In this document: positions 1-6,280 of the stretch, in pieces
Numbering within the stretch: the stretch's first letter is position 1
Layout: each line of letters starts with the position of its first letter
NCBI GenBank assembly: GCA_030636885.1
Contig: DAOVVY010000017.1
Span: forward strand, 1 to 11,173
Source: Candidatus Nanohaloarchaea archaeon
GTDB taxonomy: Archaea; EX4484-52; GLR71
DNA: 11,173 nucleotides
Direction: 5' to 3'
Made by a program: the position numbers and the translations under genes
The notes under the pieces: generated by a model
What the model was told of the DNA's origin: nothing
The model's input: the letters and a program-made list of their open reading frames with translations, nothing else
Database searches by the model: none

Positions 1-2
1 AA

Positions 3-33
3 TTTGTTCATATTCGGCAAGATTGTATCTTGC
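3..33 (+). promoter_or_regulatory. Possible Bacteroidota-type promoter
   Basis: TTTG at 3-6 is followed after exactly 19 bases by TATCTTGC at 26-33. This resembles the Bacteroidota -33/-7 arrangement (TTTG, then TAnnTTTG), with two mismatches in the -7 element. It lies 23 bases before the ATG at 57, with no Shine-Dalgarno between, as is usual in that phylum. Such short motifs arise often by chance; the support is its agreement with the bacterial nature of the adjoining coding sequence. Confidence 0.3.
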
Positions 34-56
34 AAATTACCAACCCTTGAACCAGG

Positions 57-455
57 ATGAAGGTCAACAACTACATAATTCTCCTATCTATACTGGCCAT
101 TTGTTGCACTTCCATTGCCTCCGGACAAAAGATTTTTATCTCCAATTACCTACAAGATGATTACAGATCTGAAGAATACACTTCCAGTCCTCAAAACTGG
201 GATATTTCCCAGGATCGAAGCGGAAGAATACTGGTTGCCAATACTTCGGGTGTACTGCTGTTTGATGGTTCTGATTGGTCAATGATTGGAGGGACAGAGA
301 ATCTTGAGATCCGTAATGGGGGTTCTAATCAGATACCTTGCATGTTTACACCACCAAATGAAAATGTACTGATTGCTACTGCTTACAAGATTAAGGCTGT
401 GGCTGAGTATACATATACGGTTACAGATAATATTCAGGTAACTGTCAAGCCATAA
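57..455 (+). CDS. Chimeric ORF: Bacteroidota-type propeller N-terminus joined to archaeal lipoprotein-family C-terminus
   Basis: This 132-residue ORF has two unrelated halves. Residues 1-23 form a signal peptide. Residues 24-78 look like the opening of a Bacteroidota two-component-regulator propeller protein: an SPQNWDISQD stretch, then a blade motif GVLLFDGSDW. That family normally runs for many hundreds of residues, so this is only the first blade. From about residue 82 the sequence instead matches the last ~50 residues of the two downstream proteins. It has an NG, then a cysteine (C95, aligning with C293 and C297 of the neighbours), then AVAEYTYTV and a final IQVTV strand, compared with AIAEYKYYV and ITV at the end of the 534-1529 product. 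The reading frame stays open across the join. A genuine 132-residue protein of this build would contain neither a complete propeller nor a complete lipoprotein-family domain. I think it is an assembly artefact; a real fusion or a decayed gene is less likely. Confidence 0.6.
   Translation: MKVNNYIILLSILAICCTSIASGQKIFISNYLQDDYRSEEYTSSPQNWDISQDRSGRILVANTSGVLLFDGSDWSMIGGTENLEIRNGGSNQIPCMFTPPNENVLIATAYKIKAVAEYTYTVTDNIQVTVKP
285..300. other. Probable chimeric junction (bacterial to archaeal sequence)
   Basis: Similarity to bacterial propeller proteins stops shortly after the DGSDW motif, around position 285. Alignment to the C-termini of the downstream archaeal paralogues starts around position 300. 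The exact breakpoint cannot be fixed by eye because the intervening GGTEN residues fit either side. Confidence 0.5.
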
Positions 456-458
456 ATG

Positions 459-474
459 TTGTTTTTTCGATTTC
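459..474 (+). terminator. T-rich archaeal-type terminator
   Basis: A run of six T (462-467) within a T-rich stretch lies a few bases after the stop of the 57-455 ORF. There is no hairpin. It would serve the archaeal gene whose tail is preserved here. Confidence 0.4.
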
Positions 475-480
475 ATAACC

Positions 481-530
481 AAAAATTATATATATAGAGG
501 GATACAAAGTTATTATTGTTAGTCGGTGAT
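481..530 (+). promoter_or_regulatory. TATA element and Shine-Dalgarno of the 534-1529 gene
   Basis: An alternating A/T block centred on 490 is a good archaeal TATA box. About 25 bases downstream gives a transcript start near 515-518 and a 5' leader of roughly 16-18 bases. GGTGAT at 525-530 matches the archaeal anti-Shine-Dalgarno, with ATG at 534. This supports ATG 534 over the in-frame TTG at 516, which lies at about the predicted transcript start and upstream of the ribosome site. Confidence 0.65.
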
Positions 531-533
531 ATA

Positions 534-1529
534 ATGTCGTTAAATATCAGGAAAATGTTTGTTTATATGATGGTTTTTATGACTGTTCTTGTGCTTGGGT
601 GCACAGACAGTGGAACTTCAGTTTCAGGAGCATCTGATGTTGGTGTCGTGGTAACTGAATTCATGTTCGATACATCAGCAGTATATCATGATGAGGATAT
701 AAATCTGCGTCTTGTCCTTGAGAATCAGGGACAGAAACAAGTGACTAATGATACTTCTGTTTTCATCTATGGGCAGACCATATCAACCAATGATAAACAT
801 TGGAGCGTGGTTGAAAATTCATTATCGTTAGAGCCAAAAACAACAGCTAGTGACATGTCGTCAATAACTTTAGAGGGTGCTTGGAAAATACCTAATGATG
901 AGTTCCTTCCACCGCAACCAGATATGGGTATGCCTGGTGGCGTTGCAACTCTTGATGTAACACTTACTGCTCCCGAACTTGAAGAAGGTGAATCTACACC
1001 TTATACATTCTATACAAGAGTATGTTACCCATACAAGACGAGCATGCTTTCAACAATCACATCCAGTTCTAAGGAAGAGATGAGGATACAGCAAAGCAGC
1101 AGCGCAGTCGAGAATGTTAATACTGCAGGTCCTATACATATAAATCTAGGTGGACAAGCATCAATTGTGGCAAGAGGTTCAACCATTCCTGTCGTTTTCA
1201 AGATAACTGATGTGGGTGGCGGTTTCTCGACAACAACTGATATTGTCTGTGAATCTACACCGGTTAGTATGGATCGAAATAAGGTCAATATAAGCATCGA
1301 GGTTGAAGGTATCATCCTTGATGGTACGTCTCATGAGTTGTATGGCGATACTATTACAACTGATTGCACTAAGGTTGTCAAATTAGTCAATGGTCAGGCG
1401 GAGATGAGATGTTCTATACCTATTGATCGTAATCAGCCTACAAGAGAGTATCATATACGGGCTATTGCAGAATACAAGTATTATGTAAGTTCTGATACGA
1501 AGATAACAGTTGATTACATCTCAGAGTAA
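534..1529 (+). CDS. Secreted lipoprotein of a DPANN CYPY-motif beta-domain family, copy 2 of 3
   Basis: A predicted surface lipoprotein of 331 residues, starting at ATG 534. Residues 8-22 are a hydrophobic signal segment ending in VLGC, an acceptable lipobox with C23 as the lipidated residue, followed by a Ser/Thr/Gly linker. Residues about 36-165 look like a CARDB-like beta domain (a V..F.F...AVY start and an LENQG turn). Family landmarks follow: VCYPYKT at 163-169, TAGP at 197-200, DVGGG at 226-230, cysteines 164, 239, 278 and 293, and a terminal AEYKYYV strand at 312-318. The same landmarks occur at nearly the same positions in the next gene. I recall this pattern as common in Woesearchaeota and related genomes, where it is unnamed; no function is known to me. 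A T-rich stretch and a separate TATA box separate it from the next copy, so each may be transcribed independently. Confidence 0.75.
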   Translation: MSLNIRKMFVYMMVFMTVLVLGCTDSGTSVSGASDVGVVVTEFMFDTSAVYHDEDINLRLVLENQGQKQVTNDTSVFIYGQTISTNDKHWSVVENSLSLEPKTTASDMSSITLEGAWKIPNDEFLPPQPDMGMPGGVATLDVTLTAPELEEGESTPYTFYTRVCYPYKTSMLSTITSSSKEEMRIQQSSSAVENVNTAGPIHINLGGQASIVARGSTIPVVFKITDVGGGFSTTTDIVCESTPVSMDRNKVNISIEVEGIILDGTSHELYGDTITTDCTKVVKLVNGQAEMRCSIPIDRNQPTREYHIRAIAEYKYYVSSDTKITVDYISE

Positions 1530-1535
1530 TCATAT

Positions 1536-1590
1536 CTTTCTTTTTCCTTTTTTCTATCATTATTTTTTATCTGTTTTCTTGATTTTTTTC
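1536..1590 (+). terminator. Multi-tract T-rich terminator
   Basis: Successive T tracts (1536-1553 interrupted by C, 1563-1568, 1574-1577, 1583-1589) begin seven bases after the 534-1529 stop, with no hairpin. This is the usual archaeal intrinsic terminator form. Confidence 0.6.
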
Positions 1591-1597
1591 TCAAATC

Positions 1598-1627
1598 TAT
1601 TTAAATGCACAAGATACAAGAATTAGT
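1598..1627 (+). promoter_or_regulatory. TATA box of a leaderless gene (1628-2644)
   Basis: TATTTAAAT at 1598-1606 is centred about 26 bases before the ATG at 1628, so transcription should begin at or within a base or two of the start codon. No GGTGA or GGAGG core precedes the ATG. Both facts point to a leaderless mRNA. Confidence 0.6.
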
Positions 1628-2644
1628 ATGGGTTCTAATCGTCATTTCAGTCTTTATCTTATTGTAGCTGTTGTACTGTTGTTGTCCGGGTGTACAGGTG
1701 ATACTTATTCAACCGGAAGTTCATCTACAAGTTTTTCTGGTTATGGTGATGGGATAAAGATACAGTCATTCGGATTCTCATCTGATGAAGTATATAGCGG
1801 TATCCCTTCAATCCTTTCTGTTGAGATGCAGAATCTTGGTGCTAAAGACGCAGATGACATCTATGTATATCTTTATGGTCTGAGTCGGGGTGATAATGAA
1901 TGGTTTGTCGATGATGAGGATGGTGTGGTGGATATAAGTCATAGTGGTGCCGAGATGGCTTCAGGCGATCCAAGAATCCTTATAGTCGATTCTCTTATGT
2001 CACCAGTCAAAAGTCTTGATACTCATGGTGAGTCTGCATATATATCATGGGTGCTGACTGCTCCTCTCGACCTTCCTGAAGGACAGGTATTCAAGTATTC
2101 TGCGGGTGTTCGTGTGTGTTATCCTTATGAAACAACGGCTGTTGCCAAGATTGAAGTTCTGGATGAAGAAGAATACTTATCGCGAGATAGAGATGGTGGT
2201 ATCAAAAAACATCCGATCGTGCTTTCTACAACAGCCGGACCACTTGAAGTCGTGATGACAACTGAACAGCCTATGATCCTTAAAGAACGTGATGAATTGA
2301 CATTCAGGGCCAAGCTTGTTGATCGTGGTGGCGGTACAATAACAGGTAATGATTGTGCTACTGCATTTGAATGGGAAAATAATGTCCTTGACATGTTTAC
2401 GCTTCATGATAAGATAACTATCACTTTGGGGTCTCGTGAATGTGATCTGGGGCTTCGTGAGCTGTATTTTAAGATGTCTTCATCCGGTCCGCCTACTGCA
2501 GATTTTCCAGTGACTTGTGGGGTGCCATCATTTGAAACTCCTGAGCTTAATCTTGATCTTAGGATGAAGTTTGAATACAACTATTTTATTGACAACAGTG
2601 CAATCATCAGTGTTGAAGGTCTTGGTGAAGAAGAATTTGAATAG
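1628..2644 (+). CDS. Secreted lipoprotein of a DPANN CYPY-motif beta-domain family, copy 3 of 3
   Basis: A predicted lipoprotein of 338 residues. A hydrophobic segment (8-20) ends in a textbook LSGC lipobox, with C22 as the lipid anchor and a Ser/Thr/Gly-rich spacer to about residue 40. A CARDB-like beta domain follows (KIQSFGF start, MQNLG turn near 67-71), then VCYPYET at 163-169, TAGP at 202-205, VDRGGG at 231-236 and cysteines 164, 243, 272 and 297. It ends with a KFEYNYF strand (314-320) and an acidic tail. These landmarks match the upstream paralogue, with C164 at an identical position. The sequences otherwise diverge strongly, so the duplication is old or the domains evolve fast. It is predicted to be leaderless, unlike its paralogue. 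No T tract follows the stop on this strand before the convergent gene begins. Function is unknown; it is probably exposed at the surface. Confidence 0.75.
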   Translation: MGSNRHFSLYLIVAVVLLLSGCTGDTYSTGSSSTSFSGYGDGIKIQSFGFSSDEVYSGIPSILSVEMQNLGAKDADDIYVYLYGLSRGDNEWFVDDEDGVVDISHSGAEMASGDPRILIVDSLMSPVKSLDTHGESAYISWVLTAPLDLPEGQVFKYSAGVRVCYPYETTAVAKIEVLDEEEYLSRDRDGGIKKHPIVLSTTAGPLEVVMTTEQPMILKERDELTFRAKLVDRGGGTITGNDCATAFEWENNVLDMFTLHDKITITLGSRECDLGLRELYFKMSSSGPPTADFPVTCGVPSFETPELNLDLRMKFEYNYFIDNSAIISVEGLGEEEFE

Positions 2645-2657
2645 AATTGATATTAAT

Positions 2658-2672
2658 AAAAAAATAAAAAAA
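2658..2672 (-). terminator. T-rich terminator of the minus-strand 675-residue gene
   Basis: Read on the minus strand, two runs of seven T separated by one A start about 15 bases after the stop at 2687. They lie in the 42-bp spacer between two convergent genes. Confidence 0.6.
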
Positions 2673-2686
2673 GAGAAAGATAGGTT

Positions 2687-4714
2687 TTAGATATTATCTA
2701 AAATCTGTTTGATGTCTTCTTTTCTCTCTTCGCGGACAGCTTTCTTTTTTGGTTTTGCCTTTGCTTTCTTAACTTCTGCCTTTTTCTTTGTGTCTTTTTT
2801 TGTCTCTGTTTTTGCAGGCTTTGTTTCAGCTTTTTTCTTGTCTTCTTTTTTCACTTCAGCTTTCTTTGTTGAAGTAGACTTCTTTTCAGTCTTGTCAGCT
2901 TTCTTTGTTTCTTCTTTCTTATCTTCTTTTTTGTCCTCATCGTCTTCTTTTAGAAGTTCAGGGCCGAAGATGATCAGAAGAATTATTATAATTCCAACAA
3001 TTATTGCAGTCAGTATGTTTGTAGGGAATTCTTTTTCTTCTTTGTCTGTGTCTTGCGGTTCTTCCGTCGTGTCATCTGCAATTGTTACTTGTCCTGTTAT
3101 CGGTGCAACAGTCTCTTCTGACTTGAAAGCAAATGTCAGTTCTTTTTCAACAATTGTGCCTTGATTAGATTCTACAGTTACTTTTATTTTGTATGTACCC
3201 TCTGCAGTGTCATATTCTGGGGATGCGTAGACATATATTTCTGTTGATTCTTCCGGTGTTAGGGATAATGTTTCCGGGTTAACTGTTGTCCATTTAGGAC
3301 CATCAATTGTTGTTGTGTAATCTGCTTCGAATTCACCTTCATTTTTGATAGTTAGTGTGTATAGGTATCCTTTCAATTCTTCAGCAAAGATTGAATCACT
3401 ATCGCTTGTTACACTCAGACCGTAACATGTATCGAATTCTTTCATAGATACGATGAATTCTTTGCTGTCTTCAGTCCTTTCTGAGTTGATTGTCAACAAG
3501 ATGTTAGTGTCTTCTGCATCTGTCTTTCCAGTCTCTATAACAAGAAGTATTGTTTCACTTTCACCTGCATCAAGAGTTATTTCTGTATCAGAGAGAGATC
3601 CCTTGTTTGCTGCGATAACATATGTGTCTTCTTTTTTGCCTGTGTTCTTTATCTCGACTTCAAAACCGGTTGATGCACCAGGACAAACTGCTGTTTCTGT
3701 CTTGTCTGCTATGATCTCTACTGTGTAGCACTGCTCAACTGTTATTGTGCCGTATGCGGTATCTTGAGCATTTTCTGAATTGATTGTGATGCTGTAATCA
3801 AGGTCTCCAATATCAATATTTGTTGTTGAGATCTCAAGATATGTCTCTGCAACTTCTTTTGATTCAAGTTCAAGTTCTTCATTGTTGAAGTATGCATTTT
3901 CAGTATCTGTTGCAAGTGTGAATGTCTCTGTCTTGTAACCTGTGTTTTTTGCAGTCAGTACTATGTTTGCAGTTTCGCCTTCACATACTGTCATCTGTGG
4001 TGTGATGTTCAGTACTGCAATGCCGTAGCATGCGCCTTCAGAAATAACTTCCACTTCTGTAGTCCCAGCTGCATAAGATGTTGTTGACTGCGCATTTATG
4101 GTTACTGTCTCTTTGCTTTTCGCGACAGGTATCGATAATGTTGCTGTCTTTTCACCATTTGATGTGATTGTTAATCTATCTGTATCGAATGTACCTGTTG
4201 TTGAAGTCAATATGAATGTCTCTTCAGTCTTTCCTGTGTTTGATAATGTTATGTCAACAGTCTCTGTTTCACCGATGCAAGCATCTATCTGTCCTGTGGC
4301 TGCTGTAATCTCTACTCCATGGCATTTTAGGACTGCAAAATCCATGCTGTCTTCATATTTTTGGTCTTTGTCAGAATCAGGTGTTGCTGTTAATGTTATT
4401 GCATATTGACCGTCTTCTGCGTCAATTGCCGGTTTTATCCATAGTGCGAATGTTTTTGATCTGCCTGCATCAAGCGTGATGATGTCGTTTCCTATAGTTA
4501 TCCAGTCACTGTCTGAAGTTATTGTGTACCTGTCAGTGTCAGTGCCTAGATTCTTTATGGTTGCAGTGATCATTGTGTCTTCTATCGGACATGATGCTGC
4601 GGTCTGAGCATTTAACTCAAGAGCTGCATTATAATCAGCACCAAGGACGGGCTGTACCATTGCCAGCATAATCATTATACTTAATGCGAAAAAAGCGTAT
4701 TTATTCATTTTCAT
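2687..4714 (-). CDS. Type I membrane surface protein with five tandem NEW3/CARDB-like domains and a lysine-rich cytoplasmic tail
   Basis: 675 residues. Residues 1-25 form a signal peptide (cleavage near VLG/A). Five beta-sandwich repeats of about 100 residues occupy roughly 27-131, 131-229, 229-329, 329-430 and 430-532. Each has a turn such as KNLG, SNTG, KNTG or KNEG, an ETFxL-like strand and a closing ITxxS-type strand, as in archaeal NEW3 and CARDB domains. All eight cysteines sit at repeat boundaries (42, 131, 146, 229, 244, 329, 344, 430). A Thr/Glu linker leads to one transmembrane helix (about 565-585), then a highly charged tail: 30 of residues 591-660 are lysine, with KKAEVKK occurring twice. 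Thus the repeats lie outside and the basic tail inside. ATG 4714 has GGTGA at the proper distance; the next in-frame ATG, two codons on, is also possible. No enzymatic motif is visible. A structural or adhesive envelope role is inferred. Confidence 0.8.
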   Translation of the reverse strand: MKMNKYAFFALSIMIMLAMVQPVLGADYNAALELNAQTAASCPIEDTMITATIKNLGTDTDRYTITSDSDWITIGNDIITLDAGRSKTFALWIKPAIDAEDGQYAITLTATPDSDKDQKYEDSMDFAVLKCHGVEITAATGQIDACIGETETVDITLSNTGKTEETFILTSTTGTFDTDRLTITSNGEKTATLSIPVAKSKETVTINAQSTTSYAAGTTEVEVISEGACYGIAVLNITPQMTVCEGETANIVLTAKNTGYKTETFTLATDTENAYFNNEELELESKEVAETYLEISTTNIDIGDLDYSITINSENAQDTAYGTITVEQCYTVEIIADKTETAVCPGASTGFEVEIKNTGKKEDTYVIAANKGSLSDTEITLDAGESETILLVIETGKTDAEDTNILLTINSERTEDSKEFIVSMKEFDTCYGLSVTSDSDSIFAEELKGYLYTLTIKNEGEFEADYTTTIDGPKWTTVNPETLSLTPEESTEIYVYASPEYDTAEGTYKIKVTVESNQGTIVEKELTFAFKSEETVAPITGQVTIADDTTEEPQDTDKEEKEFPTNILTAIIVGIIIILLIIFGPELLKEDDEDKKEDKKEETKKADKTEKKSTSTKKAEVKKEDKKKAETKPAKTETKKDTKKKAEVKKAKAKPKKKAVREERKEDIKQILDNI
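2735..2950 (-). repeat. Low-complexity lysine-rich coding tract
   Basis: This encodes residues 589-660 of the 675-residue protein, dominated by Lys with Glu, Asp, Thr and Ala. KKAEVKK is repeated at residues 617-623 and 644-650. On the + strand the same DNA is a long pyrimidine-rich stretch with several runs of five or six T. Confidence 0.7.
3119..4636 (-). repeat. Five tandem ~100-residue beta-domain repeats (coding)
   Basis: This encodes residues 27-532 of the 675-residue protein. Units share a boundary motif of CYGI, CYTV or CYGL type, a CxGE- or CPG-like motif 15 residues later, and an NTG turn. The first and last units lack one of the boundary cysteines. Confidence 0.65.
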
Positions 4715-4720
4715 ATCAAT

Positions 4721-4772
4721 TCACCACTGTTTGGAGTTAAAATATAATTAAGTTGTTTAAATTTATAAATAT
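4721..4772 (-). promoter_or_regulatory. TATA element and Shine-Dalgarno of the 675-residue gene
   Basis: On the minus strand an ATTTATAAATTTA-type block (4772-4758) fits a TATA box, predicting a transcript start near 4739 and a leader of about 25 bases. GGTGA at 4725-4721 sits six bases before ATG 4714. The 83-bp gap to the upstream gene contains no strong T tract (longest TTTT), so read-through from that gene is also possible. Confidence 0.5.
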
Positions 4773-4797
4773 AACTACTTCTGTGTTTTACATTTGC

Positions 4798-6159
4798 TTA
4801 CAATACTATATTGCTCCAAGGGGCAAGATGTGCAGTTTCATTGTCTGTGTTTCTTTTTGCTCTTGAAGGAGCAGTATCATGTATCTGTTTCAGTATGCTT
4901 GCTGTCGGTCTATCAATGTCTGAAAGCTCGAGAGGTCTAATCGTCTTCTTTGTTATCCTGTTTGCGAGACCCATGATGATAACTATTGCAAATATGGTCA
5001 GTAACATAATCATCAACTGTGTGTTGGCAGGACCTAAAAATGGTTGTGCCATTGTCTCTTTAAGATAATCATTCTCGCTTACGAAAAGCGTGAGCGGTAT
5101 CTCTTTTACAATTCGTTCCTCATTTCTCACGTATATTATGCCATAATATCTGCCGGGCTTGTTGTCTATGCTGAAATATATCGGCAAGATCTTGCTTTTT
5201 CCTGATTTGATGACTTCCGGTTCCGGCAAGAATATGTTTCTGTCCTGGAAGTCGCTGTCTACTGAAAAAAGATGGCTCACGTTCTCATTGTTTGTGATAG
5301 TCAATCGTAACAGGTTGCTCTCGTACTGGTTTACATCAAGCTCTTTGTTGCTTGTCTCAACCTTGATGTAGTTGAATTCTATCTCTTCCTCAATCTCTTC
5401 TATTTCTGTAGGGATGTCTTCTGTTTCTGGTTGTATCTCTTCTTTAACAGGTTCAATGATTGTGATTATTACGTCTTTTTTCGGTTCTTTAGGCAATATC
5501 TCTATCTCTTCAGGTTTTGGTGCAATGTTTACAATCTTGTGTCTCTTGGAGTCGCCCACGATGACTGTCAGTACATGGTCTCCGATCTTGTCTATCTTTA
5601 CAAATGAAGAATAATAGCCGTTAATGTCTGCAATCGTTGTTGTCTTTGGCATGCCGTCAACATGGATCTCAATAATCTCGTCTGTCGGGTCGACATAGCC
5701 GAATATGTGTATGTTGTCGCCTGGCATTGCTTCTTTCGGATAGATGTTCATAGTAAGGTCTGGTGTCGGTTTCTTCTCAAGGATCTCAAATTTTTCTGTC
5801 TTGCTGTCTTCGGCCTTTATCACGCTTGTCCCTCTGTATATCCTTGTGATCACTTCTGCTGTGTGCATACCGATCTCCATGTCTTCGGTATCATGACTAT
5901 ATGTGTATGACTCTGATCTTTCAGAATAGTATCTGGTGATCTTTTTTTCAAGATTGCCGTCAATATAGAAACTCAATGTGACTTTTGATTCGTCTTCGGC
6001 TGTCTCGACGTCAAAGTCGACGGTTATCTGTATCGTGTCGCCTTCGTATATCTTTCTTGGGGATATGTCTATGTCTGATATCGATATGTCTGTTACTGCA
6101 TAGGCCGATCCTGACAGTATCGCTAAGAATATAATTGTGCTGAGTATAATATTTTTCAT
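4798..6159 (-). CDS. Type I membrane protein with three CARDB/Ig-like ectodomains
   Basis: 453 residues from ATG 6159. A signal peptide (1-21, AYA/V) precedes a first CARDB-like domain (about 22-128, with an SPRKIYEGD entry and an MHTAEV strand). A second Ig-like domain (about 133-212) carries PGDNIHIFGYV and GYYSSF, the latter resembling carboxypeptidase-regulatory or bacterial Ig strands. A Pro/Glu-rich linker (213-262) follows, then a third beta domain (263-361; ITNNENVSH turn and GRYYGIIYV strand), a transmembrane helix (381-399) and a basic cytoplasmic tail of about 54 residues ending in NIVL. I see no cysteine. Start choice: the frame is open to GTG 6171, but GGTGA at 6169-6165 overlaps that codon. 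ATG 6159 (five bases after GGTGA) or ATG 6162 (two bases) are the realistic starts, and 6159 has the better spacing. It is probably a surface protein working with its neighbours; no specific function is recognised. Confidence 0.75.
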   Translation of the reverse strand: MKNIILSTIIFLAILSGSAYAVTDISISDIDISPRKIYEGDTIQITVDFDVETAEDESKVTLSFYIDGNLEKKITRYYSERSESYTYSHDTEDMEIGMHTAEVITRIYRGTSVIKAEDSKTEKFEILEKKPTPDLTMNIYPKEAMPGDNIHIFGYVDPTDEIIEIHVDGMPKTTTIADINGYYSSFVKIDKIGDHVLTVIVGDSKRHKIVNIAPKPEEIEILPKEPKKDVIITIIEPVKEEIQPETEDIPTEIEEIEEEIEFNYIKVETSNKELDVNQYESNLLRLTITNNENVSHLFSVDSDFQDRNIFLPEPEVIKSGKSKILPIYFSIDNKPGRYYGIIYVRNEERIVKEIPLTLFVSENDYLKETMAQPFLGPANTQLMIMLLTIFAIVIIMGLANRITKKTIRPLELSDIDRPTASILKQIHDTAPSRAKRNTDNETAHLAPWSNIVL

Positions 6160-6164
6160 CATTT

Positions 6165-6206
6165 TCACCACTTATTGAAGATATATGCATTATTAATTTT
6201 ATAAAG
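6165..6206 (-). promoter_or_regulatory. TATA element and Shine-Dalgarno of the 453-residue gene
   Basis: CTTTATAAAA on the minus strand (6206-6197) predicts transcription from about 6176, leaving a short leader that contains GGTGA (6169-6165). This favours translation from ATG 6159 or 6162. Confidence 0.55.
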
Positions 6207-6249
6207 GTATCACTTAGTTTTAACTAGGGAGTAGTATAAAATAAAATGT

Positions 6250-6262
6250 AAAAAAAAGAAAA
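6250..6262 (-). terminator. T-rich terminator of the 1216-residue gene
   Basis: On the minus strand, TTTTCTTTTTTTT (6262-6250), including eight consecutive T, lies about 20 bases after the stop at 6281 and before the TATA box of the next gene. There is no hairpin. It suggests the upstream pair forms a unit separate from the downstream genes. Confidence 0.6.
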
Positions 6263-6280
6263 GATATAAGGGTTTTTTGA

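Noticed and set aside
516..533. Extended TTG start for the 534-1529 gene
   Set aside because: It lies at about the predicted transcript start, upstream of the GGTGAT ribosome site, and would put non-hydrophobic residues before the signal peptide.
2709..3164. Phe/Ser-rich ORF on the + strand
   Set aside because: It is the reverse complement of the lysine-rich and acidic coding region of the 675-residue gene; its composition follows directly from AAA/AAG and GAA/GAC codons, and no promoter or ribosome site precedes it.
6160..6171. GTG 6171 start for the 453-residue gene
   Set aside because: The GTG overlaps the GGTGA Shine-Dalgarno itself; ATG 6159 or 6162 are correctly placed after it.
6214..6227. 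Inverted repeat TAGTT-TT-AACTA upstream of the TATA box of the 453-residue gene
   Set aside because: Five-base arms in AT-rich spacer are expected by chance; there is no second copy elsewhere in the window to support an operator.
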